A stretch of DNA of 64,000 nt, from positions 1 through 64,000 of the forward strand of contig NZ_SRXN01000020.1 of assembly GCF_004827385.1 (NCBI RefSeq), written 5' to 3'. Source of the DNA: Ensifer sp. MPMI2T (GTDB lineage Bacteria; Pseudomonadota; Alphaproteobacteria; Rhizobiales; Rhizobiaceae). Positions 48,290 to 57,831 of the stretch are shown here, piece after piece; positions within the stretch are counted from its first letter, which is position 1; every line of letters begins with the position of its first letter. A program made the position numbers and the translations under genes. The notes under the pieces are model-generated. The model was not told the DNA's origin and ran no database searches. It saw only the letters and a program-made list of their open reading frames with translations.

Positions 48290-48886
48290 ATGAACTCGAA
48301 AACACAAGCACGAGGATATCACCACGGCGATCTGCGAACCGCGCTGATCGAGGCAGGACTGGCGCTGCTCGAGCGTGATGGCGCAGCAGGAGTAAGTTTA
48401 CGTGCCGTGGCGCGCCAAGCTGGTGTGAGCCAGGCTGCCCCTTACGCGCACTTCGCCGGCAAGCGCGAATTGATGTCGGCCATTGCCACGGTGGGATTTT
48501 CGAGGCTGCGGGATCTGATCGCGCCACTTGCATCCGATCCCGCGCGCAGCATCGTCGATCTTGGCGTTGCCTATATCGAATTCGCAAAAGCGAACCCTGG
48601 CCTTTACGCGTTGATGTTCGGATCCGGCGAGTACATCGACAGCCGGGACGTGCAGTTGTCTCACGCAAGCCGCCAAGCTTTTGAGCTTCTTGCCATGAAA
48701 GTGGGGCGGAGAGGGTCGAATGCAGTTGACGATCCGGGCCCGATAGCCGCCTGGTCTTTGGTGCATGGGCTCGTGATGCTTCTGATGAACGAGAAGATCC
48801 CAGCAGAAATGAACGAACGCCTACCTGAGATCCTCCGGCTGCTGGAGCCGGGAATCGCCGAGCACACTCGCAAAGGAGGAGTGTAG
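48290..48886 (+). CDS. TetR-family regulator
   Basis: A 198-residue TetR-type repressor. The N-terminal helix-turn-helix (about 10-58) reads RTALIEAGLALLERDGAAGV, SLRAVARQAGVSQAAPYAHF and AGKRELMSAIATVGF. The C-terminal ligand domain (ARSIVDLGVAYIEFAKANPG, LYALMFGSGEYIDS) resembles the TetR_C WHG-type subgroup. Divergent from DUF2214 with a palindromic site between them. The inducer is unknown. Confidence 0.88.
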   Translation: MNSKTQARGYHHGDLRTALIEAGLALLERDGAAGVSLRAVARQAGVSQAAPYAHFAGKRELMSAIATVGFSRLRDLIAPLASDPARSIVDLGVAYIEFAKANPGLYALMFGSGEYIDSRDVQLSHASRQAFELLAMKVGRRGSNAVDDPGPIAAWSLVHGLVMLLMNEKIPAEMNERLPEILRLLEPGIAEHTRKGGV

Positions 48887-49370
48887 CGAAACTCCACGGA
48901 TGCCGCGCTTTAGAAGCAGATCGCGGGTAGCGACGACAATACGATCACGCGGGGGGATGGGCGTGATCGGCTGCAGACCAGTTGTCATCAGCTTCGGCCG
49001 GCCTATTTCGGTATGGATCGAGGGTTGGCCCTTGACGCTGTGTTACCGATCGGCACCGAAAGATCGAGGAGCATCCGATTTTCTCGAGCGCCTCCGAGCG
49101 TGGTGCTGACCGCAGGAAAAAATTTCTGGCACAATGTCACAATGTCGGTTGGCACGATCGTCAAACGTCTAATCAACTGAAGGTGCAAATCGCGATTTGC
49201 TTGTTCTGGAGCCTTACGATGCGCAAGCTGGATGGGCCGACGGCGGGAAGGATTCTGAATAACCGGATGGTCCGCGTGTCGGTGACCGCGGAGTTCGGCG
49301 ATGCCCATCGGCCGTTACCGGCCGGCGCGGCCCACGCTGGCGCCCGCGTCGCACGTGGGTTGGTCCGGCC
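48887..49370. other. Gap upstream of the RND pump, with a possible coupled leader ORF
   Basis: No firm gene. A plus-strand ORF (49183-49374, 63 codons, or from ATG 49219: MRKLDGPTAGRILNNRMVRV...) ends with TGA overlapping the RND ATG (ATGA), which would couple translation. It has no recognised family and no strong ribosome site. A short direct repeat ACAATGTC-ACAATGTC lies near 49132-49147. Confidence 0.4.
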
Positions 49371-52300
49371 ATGATCGAGTACTTCATTCACCGACCGATT
49401 TTCGCCTCTGCTATCGCCATCGTCATGACGCTTGCCGGCGCCATTTGCTATTTCCTGCTTCCGGTCTCGCAGTTCCCGGACATTACGCCGCCGCAGATCG
49501 TCGTCTCCGCCAACTATCCGGGCGCCAGCGCCCAGGTCGTTGCTGATACGGTCACAACACCGCTCGAACAGCAGATCAACGGCGTGCCGGGCATGCTCTA
49601 CATGTCTTCGACGAGCTCCAATGACGGCTCGTCGAGGATCATCATCTCCTTCGACGTCGGCTATCCGATCGATGTTGCGGCGCTCGACGTGCAGAACCGC
49701 GTATCGCAAGCGGCATCCTCGCTGCCGGCCCTGGTCAACCAGAGCGGGGTGACGATCGCCAAGCAGATACCGAACTTCACGGTGCTGGTCAGCCTCGACT
49801 CGCCCGATGATTCCGTCGATTTCGCCTCTGTCAGCAACTATGCCTACCTGCAGATCCTCGACCCGCTCAAGCGCCTGCCGGGCGTCGGGGATGTCCAGCT
49901 CTTCGGCGAACGGCGTTATTCGATGCGCGTCTGGCTCGATCCGGATCGGATGGCCAATCTGGGCATCACCGCCGTCGACGTGGAGAACGTCATCGAGGAG
50001 CAGAACGTCCAGGTTGCCGGCGGAAAGATCGGGCAATCCCCGGCGCCGGCCGGCATACCCTTCGAGATGCAGATTAATGCGGTCGGTCGTTTGAGCGACC
50101 CCAAGCAATTTGGCGATATCGTTCTGCGTGCCGACCCGGCGACCGGCGCGGCGATCAGGCTGCGCGACGTGGCGCGCGTCGAACTGGGCGCGCTGCTCTA
50201 CTCATCCTCCGTCAGCTTCAACGGCAAGCAGAGCGTCGTGCTGGCGGTGTTCCAGGCACCCGGTTCGAATGCGCTCGATCTCCAGAGCCGGGTCAAGGCC
50301 AAGATGGACGAGCTGTCGCAGCGCTTTCCGAGCGGCATCGCCTATCACATGTTCTACGACACCACGCGCTTCGTGTCCGCGGCAATGCATGATGTGGTGA
50401 TCACGCTGGTCGAGGCGCTGGCTCTCGTCATTGCCGTGGTCTTCATCTTCCTCCAGAACGTACGCACCACGATTATCCCGACGATCGCCATTCCGGTATC
50501 GCTGATCGCGACGCTCATCGTCATGTACCTGCTCGGCTTCTCGCTGAACATGCTGAGCCTGCTCGGGATGGTGCTCGCCATCGGCCTGGTGGTCGACGAT
50601 GCGATCGTGGTCGTCGAGAACGTCGAACGACAACTCGAGTCCGGCCTGCCGCCGCTCGCGGCCACGCGGAAAGCGATGCAGGAGGTGACGGGACCGATCA
50701 TCGCGACGACTGCCGTGCTTCTGGCGGTCTTTGTGCCGGTCGCCTTCATTCCGGGTGTCGCCGGCAGTCTTTACAATCAGTTTGCCCTGACGGTCGCGAT
50801 CTCGGTGGCGTTCTCCGCTTTCAATTCATTGACGCTCAGTCCGGCGCTCAGCGCCGCATTCCTGCGCCATCGCGGCGCGCCGAGATTCGTGCTCTTCCGC
50901 TGGTTCAACACCGGTTTTCACTGGCTTTCGCATAGCTACGAGCACAGCATTGCGAGACTCGTGCGTTGGCGTTGGGCCCTCTTCGCACTCTTCCTGATCG
51001 CCATCGGTTCCACCTACGCATTGTGGCAGCGCATTCCCTCGACCTTCCTGCCCGTCGAGGACCAGGGGTATTTCTTCGTGGTTATCCAGCTCCCCGACGG
51101 CGCATCGATAGAACGAACCGAAGCCGTCGCGAGGCAGTCGGAGAAAATCCTTCGCGACACGACCGGCGTGGATTTCGTCGGCTCCGTTGTCGGCTTCAAT
51201 TTCCTGACTTTCGCGAGCCAGTCCAATTCCGCGGTCCAGTTCGCGGTCCTGAAGCCGTGGGACGAGCGCCCTCCGGAACAAGGAGCATCGGCTCTGCGCG
51301 AAGCGGTGCAGCCGCTCCTCCTGCAGATCCCGGACGCTCTCGTGCTCGCCTTCGATCCGCCGTCGATACAGGGTCTCGGCGCAACGGGAGGTTTCGAATT
51401 CCAGGTCGAGGACCTGGGCGGGCGCAGCAGCGTGGCGCTGAACGACGCCACCCAAGCCCTGATAGCCGAGGCGCGAAAGCAGCCGGAAATCAATCCGCAC
51501 CAGCTCTTCACCACGTTCAGCACATCGAGCCCGCAATTCAACTATGACCTGGATAGGGACAAGGCAAAGCAGCTGGGTCTCAACCTGCCGGATATATTCA
51601 ACACCCTGCAGATCTATTTCGGCTCGCTTTATGTCAACGACTTCAACCTGTTCGGCCGCACTTTTCGCGTCACGCTTCAGGCCGACCAAAGCGCGCGCTC
51701 CAATCCTGCCGACATTTCCCGGCTTTACGTGCGCAATTCGGCGGGCGACATGGTGCCGCTCAGCACGCTCGGCGCGCTGAAACCAACCGTCGGCCCCGAG
51801 ACCGTCAGCCACTACAACAACTATCCGTCGGCGCTGATAAACGGCGCGGCCGCGCCGGGCTACAGTTCGAGCCAGGCGGTGGCGGCGATGGAGCGCACCG
51901 CCGCGGCCACCCTGCCCCGCGACTTCGGCTTCGAATGGACGGGCATAACCTATCAGGAGATCCGGGCGGGATCGATCGCCGCGCTCGTCTTCGCTTTGGC
52001 AATCGTCTTTTGCTTCCTGATCCTGGCGGCGCAGTATGAAAGCTGGTCGATGCCCTTCATGGTGCTGCTTTCCGTGCCGCTCGCCCTCCTCGGCGCCCTG
52101 CTCGCCCTGTGGCTCAGGGCCAAGCAGATCGACGTCTACTCGCAGATCGGCTTCGTTATGCTGGTTGGCCTTGCCGCGAAAAACGCTATTCTGATCGTGG
52201 AGTTCGCCAAGCGGCGCCGGCAGGAAGGCCTGGACATCATCACCGCCGCCGCCGAAGCGGCCCGCCTGCGGCTACGGCCGATTTTGATGACGGCATTCGC

Positions 52301-52514
52301 CTTCATTCTCGGTGTCGTACCACTGATGTACGCAACGGGCGCCGGTGCCGCCAGCCGGCAGTCGATCGGCACAACGGTATTTGGCGGTATGCTCATGGCA
52401 ACCGTCCTGACACTTATTTTTGTCCCGGTTTTCTATGCTGTCATTGAACAATGGCGGGAAGGGCTTTCGACAAGCCCCGCCGAAGGGCAGCAAGACCCCG
52501 GGGCCGCGGAATAG
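49371..52514 (+). CDS. RND multidrug efflux transporter (AcrB/MexF type)
   Basis: A 1047-residue inner-membrane proton-driven exporter of the HAE1 RND family. N-terminal IEYFIHRPIFASAIAIVMTL, pore-domain repeats (PLEQQINGVPGMLYMSSTSS), the fourth helix with the proton-relay Asp pair in LVVDDAIVVVENVER, and a second-half repeat (FVMLVGLAAKNAILIVEFAK) are all present. Length is full. It lacks an outer-membrane channel gene nearby. Unusually, the pump precedes its adaptor (52529), with only 14 nt between. Substrates unknown. Confidence 0.93.
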   Translation: MIEYFIHRPIFASAIAIVMTLAGAICYFLLPVSQFPDITPPQIVVSANYPGASAQVVADTVTTPLEQQINGVPGMLYMSSTSSNDGSSRIIISFDVGYPIDVAALDVQNRVSQAASSLPALVNQSGVTIAKQIPNFTVLVSLDSPDDSVDFASVSNYAYLQILDPLKRLPGVGDVQLFGERRYSMRVWLDPDRMANLGITAVDVENVIEEQNVQVAGGKIGQSPAPAGIPFEMQINAVGRLSDPKQFGDIVLRADPATGAAIRLRDVARVELGALLYSSSVSFNGKQSVVLAVFQAPGSNALDLQSRVKAKMDELSQRFPSGIAYHMFYDTTRFVSAAMHDVVITLVEALALVIAVVFIFLQNVRTTIIPTIAIPVSLIATLIVMYLLGFSLNMLSLLGMVLAIGLVVDDAIVVVENVERQLESGLPPLAATRKAMQEVTGPIIATTAVLLAVFVPVAFIPGVAGSLYNQFALTVAISVAFSAFNSLTLSPALSAAFLRHRGAPRFVLFRWFNTGFHWLSHSYEHSIARLVRWRWALFALFLIAIGSTYALWQRIPSTFLPVEDQGYFFVVIQLPDGASIERTEAVARQSEKILRDTTGVDFVGSVVGFNFLTFASQSNSAVQFAVLKPWDERPPEQGASALREAVQPLLLQIPDALVLAFDPPSIQGLGATGGFEFQVEDLGGRSSVALNDATQALIAEARKQPEINPHQLFTTFSTSSPQFNYDLDRDKAKQLGLNLPDIFNTLQIYFGSLYVNDFNLFGRTFRVTLQADQSARSNPADISRLYVRNSAGDMVPLSTLGALKPTVGPETVSHYNNYPSALINGAAAPGYSSSQAVAAMERTAAATLPRDFGFEWTGITYQEIRAGSIAALVFALAIVFCFLILAAQYESWSMPFMVLLSVPLALLGALLALWLRAKQIDVYSQIGFVMLVGLAAKNAILIVEFAKRRRQEGLDIITAAAEAARLRLRPILMTAFAFILGVVPLMYATGAGAASRQSIGTTVFGGMLMATVLTLIFVPVFYAVIEQWREGLSTSPAEGQQDPGAAE

Positions 52515-52528
52515 GACTGGAGCTTGAT

Positions 52529-53680
52529 ATGCGCGGTTTGAAACTTAGCTTTGCCGCAGCAGTCGCGATCGCGGCTCTTGCTGCGGCCTATTCCTACACT
52601 GGCGGCAGGCTTGAGCTCAAAGGCGGTGGTGCGGGGGCAGCAGTTGCGGCTGCACCTCCTGCCATGCCCGTTCCCGTCGCCGCGGTTGTTAAGAAGACGA
52701 TCCCCATTTACCTCGAATATTCCGCACGGACGGAATCGATCCGCAATGTCACGCTCCGGGCCAAGGTTTCCGGCTATATACAGTCGCAGGAAGTTCCGGA
52801 CGGCGCCGATGTCAGGCAGGGCGAACTCCTCTATCGGATCGACCCGCGCGACTACGAAGCCGAGCTTGATCAGGCGAAAGCCCAGGCCCAACGCGACGAG
52901 GCATCGCTCGCCTATCTTCGCAGCAATCTCACACGCGGCAACGAACTGGCCACGACCGGCTATCTGGACAAGGACACCTTCGACCAGCGCGCAAGCGCCG
53001 TGCGCCAGGCAGAGGCGGCCCTCGCCATGTCGCGGGCAGCGGTTCGCACCGCCGAGATCAACCGCGACTATACTGAAATCCGCGCGCCCTTCGCAGGAAG
53101 GCTCGGGCGAAACCTGGCTCCCGAGGGAACACTGGTCAGCGACACGGCCGGCACGCCACTCAACAACCTCGTGCAACTTTCGCCGATCTATGTCTCCTTC
53201 AATCCGAGCGAACCCGAGCTCGCCGATATCCAGCGGGCACGGGCGGCTGGGCCGGTTCAAGCCGAAGTGTTTCTGCCGGGTGACGCCGAGCCGCGTCACC
53301 GCGGCGATCTGACCTTCATCAACAATGCGGTCGAGCGCAATACCGGCACGGTCGTGGCACGCGCGACGATCGAGAACACGGATCTGACTTTGCTGCCCGG
53401 CCAATACGTGCGCGTCCGCCTGCGCGTCAGGGAAGAACCGAACGTGCTTATGGTGCCCGAGGCCGCGCTCGGGTCGAGCCAACTCGGCAAATACGTCTAT
53501 GTCGTCGGCAAGGGCGACGTTGTCGAGCAGCGGCTGGTTTCCCTCGGCCCGAGCAATGGCGGCCTCGTGGGCCTGTCATCCGGTGTTTCAGAAGGCGACA
53601 AGGTAATCGCCGGAAACCTGCAGAAAATCTTCCCTGGCGCGCCGGTGAAGCCGATACCGGCGAACCAGCCGCAGAAATAA
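52529..53680 (+). CDS. RND periplasmic adaptor (membrane fusion protein)
   Basis: A 383-residue AcrA/MexE-type adaptor. One N-terminal membrane anchor (FAAAVAIAALAAAYSYTGG), a lipoyl half-motif (VTLRAKVSGYIQSQEVPDGA), a helical hairpin (LDQAKAQAQRDEASLAYLRS ... AEAALAMSRAAVRTAEINRD), the second lipoyl half (IRAPFAGRLGRNL) and a beta-barrel (LLPGQYVRVRLRVREEPNVL). ATG 52529 with GGAG before it is the likely start; the frame is open 26 codons into the pump gene. Forms a two-gene unit with the pump. Confidence 0.93.
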   Translation: MRGLKLSFAAAVAIAALAAAYSYTGGRLELKGGGAGAAVAAAPPAMPVPVAAVVKKTIPIYLEYSARTESIRNVTLRAKVSGYIQSQEVPDGADVRQGELLYRIDPRDYEAELDQAKAQAQRDEASLAYLRSNLTRGNELATTGYLDKDTFDQRASAVRQAEAALAMSRAAVRTAEINRDYTEIRAPFAGRLGRNLAPEGTLVSDTAGTPLNNLVQLSPIYVSFNPSEPELADIQRARAAGPVQAEVFLPGDAEPRHRGDLTFINNAVERNTGTVVARATIENTDLTLLPGQYVRVRLRVREEPNVLMVPEAALGSSQLGKYVYVVGKGDVVEQRLVSLGPSNGGLVGLSSGVSEGDKVIAGNLQKIFPGAPVKPIPANQPQK

Positions 53681-53895
53681 CCAGCGGTGCTTGGCGGTCG
53701 TCGTGCTGCCTGGGTACGGTTTCTGTTCCCGCGTCCGATCCCGGACGACGCTCTCCAGCTTGCTGCGCGGGGCCGCGTCGCGACCACATAAACTCCCGTA
53801 TAGTTACGGCACCTGCGGAAAGTATCTACACCGCCACGAGCGGCCGCTAAACGGCATCCGATCTACCGTTCACGAAATAGAATGGGAGAAACAGG

Positions 53896-54084
53896 ATGAT
53901 ACGCAGTGATATTAAAGCGCTCGATAAGTCTCCGATCAAGCATGTTTGGGATGTGGCGGAATATTGCAGGCGAGCGGGTATAGGCGAAGCCGAACAAACG
54001 CGGCTGATCAAAGTGCTCGGCCCGTATGCGTCAAGCCACGAACTGCAGATGAACATCGTTCGGCCTCAGATCCGCACGCGCTGA
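53896..54084 (+). CDS. Small hypothetical protein (62 aa)
   Basis: A 62-residue soluble, helical protein, MIRSDIKALDKSPIKHVWDV ... GIGEAEQTRLIKVLGPYASS. The sequence GIGEAEQTRLIKVLG followed by HELQMN looks like a helical DNA-binding-type or regulatory small protein, but no family is recognised. GGGAG lies 12 nt before the ATG. Alone between the efflux genes and a converging lysR gene. Confidence 0.6.
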   Translation: MIRSDIKALDKSPIKHVWDVAEYCRRAGIGEAEQTRLIKVLGPYASSHELQMNIVRPQIRTR

Positions 54085-54165
54085 ACCGCAAGCCTTCAAC
54101 GAATGTTTATGGGCGTGAGGTTGGTTGCTTTCATTCGGGCAAGACGAAGTCCGGGCTGGTGACAT

Positions 54166-55116
54166 CTATCCGCTGCTATCGGTGGTCGCCGAGCCTTTCC
54201 TGGCGTTGATCTGATCATGAAGGAACGGTTTGATCTGATCCGCCACGAAGTCCATGAACAGTCGCGCCCGCAACGGTGGCGTCCTGCCGAATGCATGCAG
54301 AAAGTGAAGCGGCACGCGTGTGAGGGGGCGTGAAGGCAACACGACTTCCAACTTTCCCGCACGGATGTCGGCTTCGACTGCGCAACGCAACAGACAAGCC
54401 ACTCCAAATCCGTTTAACGCCGCCGCTCGAAGCGCGAATCCGCTATCCAGATCAAGACGGCCCTCGGGCTCGATGATCTCACCGTCCAGGAACCGGATCA
54501 GAAAAGGCCGCCCGCCGACGATGTAGCGCAAGTGATTTGCCGAGCCGAGCTCTTCGATGGAGGCGGGACGCCCACTCTCGCTCAGGTAGCCCGGCGACGC
54601 CACCAGGACCATTGGCAGTTCGCCGAGCGTGCGGAGATTGAGTTCGCTGTCGACGGGAGCACCAGCACGCAATGCCAAATCGTAGCCCTCGCGGATCAAG
54701 TCGACGGGACGATCCGCCCATCCCACTTCCAGCCTTATCTCCGGATGGATGCGCAGGAAATCGGTTGTCAGCGCATCCATCAGAATTCTTCCAAGCTCGC
54801 TTGGCATCGTTACGCGCAGCGTGCCGCGAGCGGTGGAGGCCGACCGAACCACTTCCTCCGCGTCATCGAGGCCGCGGAGTAATGGCACGGTTCGCTCGCA
54901 GTAGGCTGTCCCTTCGACCGTTAGCGTGAGCGATCGCGTGGAACGCCTGAAGAGCTTGGCTCCAAGGCGCTGCTCCAATCTGGCTACACTCTTTGAGACC
55001 GCAGATGGGGTCGTTCCCAGGAGCTTGGAAGCCGCGCTGAAGGAGCCAGTCTCCACGGTCAAAACGAAAGCCGATAATCCGGCAGTCTTATCACCAATAA
55101 TCGCCATTACGGACAT
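54166..55116 (-). CDS. LysR-family regulator
   Basis: A 316-residue LysR-type regulator. The winged helix-turn-helix (about 15-70) reads FVLTVETGSFSAASKLLGTT, PSAVSKSVARLEQRLGAKLF and RRSTRSLTLTVEG, typical of the CrgA/DsdC-like group. The effector domain runs from GTLRVTMPSELGRIL to the end. ATG 55116 or ATG 55107 (three codons on) can be the start. No obvious divergent target gene; the nearest is a FixJ-type regulator 290 bp away. Target unknown. Confidence 0.88.
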   Translation of the reverse strand: MSVMAIIGDKTAGLSAFVLTVETGSFSAASKLLGTTPSAVSKSVARLEQRLGAKLFRRSTRSLTLTVEGTAYCERTVPLLRGLDDAEEVVRSASTARGTLRVTMPSELGRILMDALTTDFLRIHPEIRLEVGWADRPVDLIREGYDLALRAGAPVDSELNLRTLGELPMVLVASPGYLSESGRPASIEELGSANHLRYIVGGRPFLIRFLDGEIIEPEGRLDLDSGFALRAAALNGFGVACLLRCAVEADIRAGKLEVVLPSRPLTRVPLHFLHAFGRTPPLRARLFMDFVADQIKPFLHDQINARKGSATTDSSG

Positions 55117-55407
55117 CCGAGCACAAATGCTGTGCTGAGCTAGTCATTTATGAGCCGGATTGTCGAGGATGTAATGAGCTTTGGATTCGAGCCTGGTGGG
55201 TGCCGCACTGCCTAACCCTCGGATAAAGCAGCGAAAGCATCGATCGTTCAAAATCTCGGGGCGTTCAGTTGCGCATCCTCCAGCTTCCGCTTGCCACGGC
55301 CCAAAACGCGGGCGGACTAAACCCTTCTATACTTCGAAACAGAGTGCCCCCTGAGACAATTCGAGGCAGAATGCGGCTACCATTAAAGCATTCGAGGAGT
55401 CAGCAAG

Positions 55408-56040
55408 ATGTCCACCGCACGCAAAATCGAAGACGCGCCAGTCGAAGAGCAAGCTGTGGTTGTGATCGACGACGATGCCGACATACGTCTTTCCATGACC
55501 GATCTCTTTGAATCCGTGGGCATTAAGTCATCCTCCTTCCGCGACGCTCTGGATTTCATCGAGAACGGTTGCCTGAACGCTCCAGGTTGCATTGTTCTGG
55601 ATGTTCGCATGCCAGGAATGAGCGGCATCGAGTTTCAATCTCGCTTGGAGGATCTGGGATGCCAAACTCCAGTCGTCTTCGTGACAGGCCATGGCGATGT
55701 GCCCATGAGCGTAACGGCAATGAAAGCCGGCGCGGTAGACTTTCTGCTAAAGCCTTTCACCAATGAAGAGCTGCTCGACGCAGTAGACAGGGCTTTCGAG
55801 ACTGATCGGTGCAGACGACAGGATGCTGTCGTCAGGAATGCCGTCAAGCAGAAAGCGTCGACACTCACGCCTCGGGAAAAGGAAGTGATGCAGCACGTTA
55901 CCGACGGGCTTATGAACAAGCAGATAGCCTATGAGCTCGGGATCAGTGAGATCATGGTCAAGATTCACAGAGCCAGCGTGATGCGAAAGATGGAAGCCCG
56001 CTCGCTAGCCGACCTCGTGAAAAAATCGGAGCTCATCTAA
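55408..56040 (+). CDS. FixJ/NarL-type response regulator (orphan)
   Basis: A 210-residue two-component regulator. Receiver with VVVIDDDADIRLSMTDLFES, phospho-Asp in CIVLDVRMPGMSGIEFQ, TGHGDVPMSVTAMKAGAVDF and LLKPF; then helix-turn-helix LTPREKEVMQHVTDGLMNKQ, ISEIMVKIHRASVMRKMEAR. It closely resembles the regulator at 40044-40694 in architecture and wording, suggesting paralogues. No histidine kinase adjacent. Confidence 0.88.
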   Translation: MSTARKIEDAPVEEQAVVVIDDDADIRLSMTDLFESVGIKSSSFRDALDFIENGCLNAPGCIVLDVRMPGMSGIEFQSRLEDLGCQTPVVFVTGHGDVPMSVTAMKAGAVDFLLKPFTNEELLDAVDRAFETDRCRRQDAVVRNAVKQKASTLTPREKEVMQHVTDGLMNKQIAYELGISEIMVKIHRASVMRKMEARSLADLVKKSELI

Positions 56041-56292
56041 TCCTAGCCGCCGTGAAGGCCGTCCGAGAACAATCGCTCGGCATCGCCGTTTCTCAAGACG
56101 CCCAATTTACCCCGGTGACAACGTAGCCTCTTGGCGGCGCTGAATAATCGTGCTCGACGCAACGAGACATTGCGAAGGCGTATGGGCGCATCGACCCCAA
56201 TTCGCATCTACACAAGATCCGTGGCCACTCACGCCGGCGCGGTCGCGCGCATTTCCGACACCCTTGAAAAACGCGTCCACGAAGTGCTCGAA

Positions 56293-56322
56293 GCGGATCC
56301 TAAACCAAGGTTTAGGATCCGC
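56293..56322. promoter_or_regulatory. Perfect 14-bp inverted repeat upstream of the AhpD-like gene
   Basis: GCGGATCCTAAACC, a 2-nt AA centre, and GGTTTAGGATCCGC form a perfect palindrome ending 96 bp before the start codon at 56419. No T run follows, so an operator (for example for a dimeric oxidative-stress regulator) or mRNA hairpin is likelier than a terminator. The rest of the 56041-56418 gap shows no gene. Confidence 0.6.
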
Positions 56323-56418
56323 AGGGAGAGCGTTCAAACTACTATTCGTGGCGTTCCAAGATCTCCCAAGCGCCGGCCCGGCCGGCATCCATTGGCGAAC
56401 AAGCAAGGTAAGCTTTCC

Positions 56419-56898
56419 ATGACACAGCGACTGAACTACGCACAGCAGTCCCCAGAGCTCTTCAAGAAGTTGATGGAGCTCAGCGCCGCAGTGAACGACA
56501 GCGTCATCGACCAGAAGACGCGAGACCTGGTGCAGATCCGTGCCTCGCAATTGAACGGGTGCGCCTTTTGCCTGGACATGCACGTCAAAGAAGCAAAGCT
56601 CCATGGTGAAAGCGAGTTGCGCGTCCACCATATTGCGATCTGGCGCGAGTCCAACCTCTTTGCACCTCGCGAGCGGGCCGCGTTGGCCTGGACGGAAGTG
56701 CTGACGAACCTGCCGGCCGGCGGCGTTCCGGATGACATTTACGAACGTGTCCGCGGTCAGCTCTCCGAAAAAGAGATTTCCGACCTCACATTCGCGGTCA
56801 TGACCATCAATGCCTGGAACCGGGCCAGCATCGGATTCAAAGCGGTGCCAGGATCCGCCGACAAGGCTTTTGGCCTCGACAAGGCCGGCCTGAACTAG
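56419..56898 (+). CDS. AhpD-like carboxymuconolactone decarboxylase family protein
   Basis: A 159-residue all-helical AhpD-fold protein. The catalytic stretch is QLNGCAFCLDMHVKEAKLHG with CxxC and the following His, the alkylhydroperoxidase signature; helices such as ERAALAWTEVLTNLPAGG and ISDLTFAVMTINAWNRASIG follow. Probably a cytoplasmic peroxide or organic-peroxide reductase. ATG 56419 follows AAGGTAAG. It forms a likely operon with the NmrA-type gene 58 nt downstream. Confidence 0.88.
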   Translation: MTQRLNYAQQSPELFKKLMELSAAVNDSVIDQKTRDLVQIRASQLNGCAFCLDMHVKEAKLHGESELRVHHIAIWRESNLFAPRERAALAWTEVLTNLPAGGVPDDIYERVRGQLSEKEISDLTFAVMTINAWNRASIGFKAVPGSADKAFGLDKAGLN

Positions 56899-56956
56899 AT
56901 CGTTGCTCTCGATTGCTCGACTCCAAACGCGACCTGATCTGCAACCGGAGGTATAT

Positions 56957-57715
56957 ATGATGAAGATCGTTATTATTGGTGGAACCGGCCTTATCGGTTC
57001 AAAGACTGCCGATCGCTTGCGCAAGCGCGGCCACGAAGTCATCGCTGCGGCACCAAACACGGGCGTCAACACGATTACCGGCGAAGGGCTCGCCGACGCT
57101 CTTAAGAGTGCCGAAGTGGTGCTTGATCTCGCAAACTCCCCATCATTTGAGGACCGGGCCGCACTCGAATTCTTCGAGACATCGGGCAGGAACCTGTTGG
57201 CTGCAGAAAAAGTCGCGGGTGTAAAACACCACATCGCTCTGTCCGTGGTCGGCACCGAGCGCCTGCAAGAAAGCGGCTATTTCCGCGCCAAGCTGGCGCA
57301 GGAAAACCTCATCCGCGCATCCGGCATTCCTTACACGATTGTGCACTCCACACAGTTCATGGAGTTCGTTAACGGCATCGCCCAGTCGGGCACCGTCGGC
57401 GACACGGTGCACCTGTCCCCCGCTTTCATACAGCCGATCGCTTCGGACGACGTCGCGGACGCCATGACCGACGTGGCACTGGGTGAGCCGCAGAATGGAA
57501 TCGTCGAAATCGCCGGTCCCGATCGTGTGAAGCTCAGTGGATTGGTGGAGCACTATCTGAAGAAGATGAACGATCTGAGAAAGGTCGTGGCAGATCCGGA
57601 AGCACGCTATTTCGGAGCGCGCCTCGAGGACAACTCTCTCGTTTCGGATAAAAGCCCGCGCCTTGGCCGCATCACATTCGACCAGTGGTTCGCCATGACG
57701 CCCCAGGCGAAGTAA
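56957..57715 (+). CDS. NmrA-like NAD(P)-binding protein (atypical SDR)
   Basis: A 252-residue atypical short-chain dehydrogenase: KIVIIGGTGLIGSKTADRLR (GxxGxxG), then KHHIALSVVGTERLQESGYF, RAKLAQENLIRASGIPYTIV and HSTQFMEFVNGIAQSG, typical of NmrA/HSCARG-like redox-sensing or quinone-reductase proteins lacking the Tyr-Lys catalytic pair. GGAGG precedes ATG. It follows the AhpD-like gene, so an oxidative or electrophile stress role is plausible. Substrate unknown. Confidence 0.85.
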   Translation: MMKIVIIGGTGLIGSKTADRLRKRGHEVIAAAPNTGVNTITGEGLADALKSAEVVLDLANSPSFEDRAALEFFETSGRNLLAAEKVAGVKHHIALSVVGTERLQESGYFRAKLAQENLIRASGIPYTIVHSTQFMEFVNGIAQSGTVGDTVHLSPAFIQPIASDDVADAMTDVALGEPQNGIVEIAGPDRVKLSGLVEHYLKKMNDLRKVVADPEARYFGARLEDNSLVSDKSPRLGRITFDQWFAMTPQAK

Positions 57716-57831
57716 AGCTGGGCACATGACGTGAGCTTTTCTGACGTGCCGATCGCCCGGCACGTCCTCGCTGTAGAACAGACCAATTGGATCTGGAACC
57801 AACCAACGGATGGCCGCGACATAGCCCGACC

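Noticed and set aside
48900..49109. 69-codon plus-strand ORF after tetR
   Set aside because: No ribosome site, no family, arginine-rich composition typical of chance frames.
50826..51812. 328-codon minus-strand frame inside the RND pump
   Set aside because: Internal antisense of a full-length conserved transporter.
56107..57255. 382-codon minus-strand frame opposite the AhpD-like and NmrA-like genes
   Set aside because: Both plus-strand genes show family motifs and ribosome sites; the antisense frame shows none.
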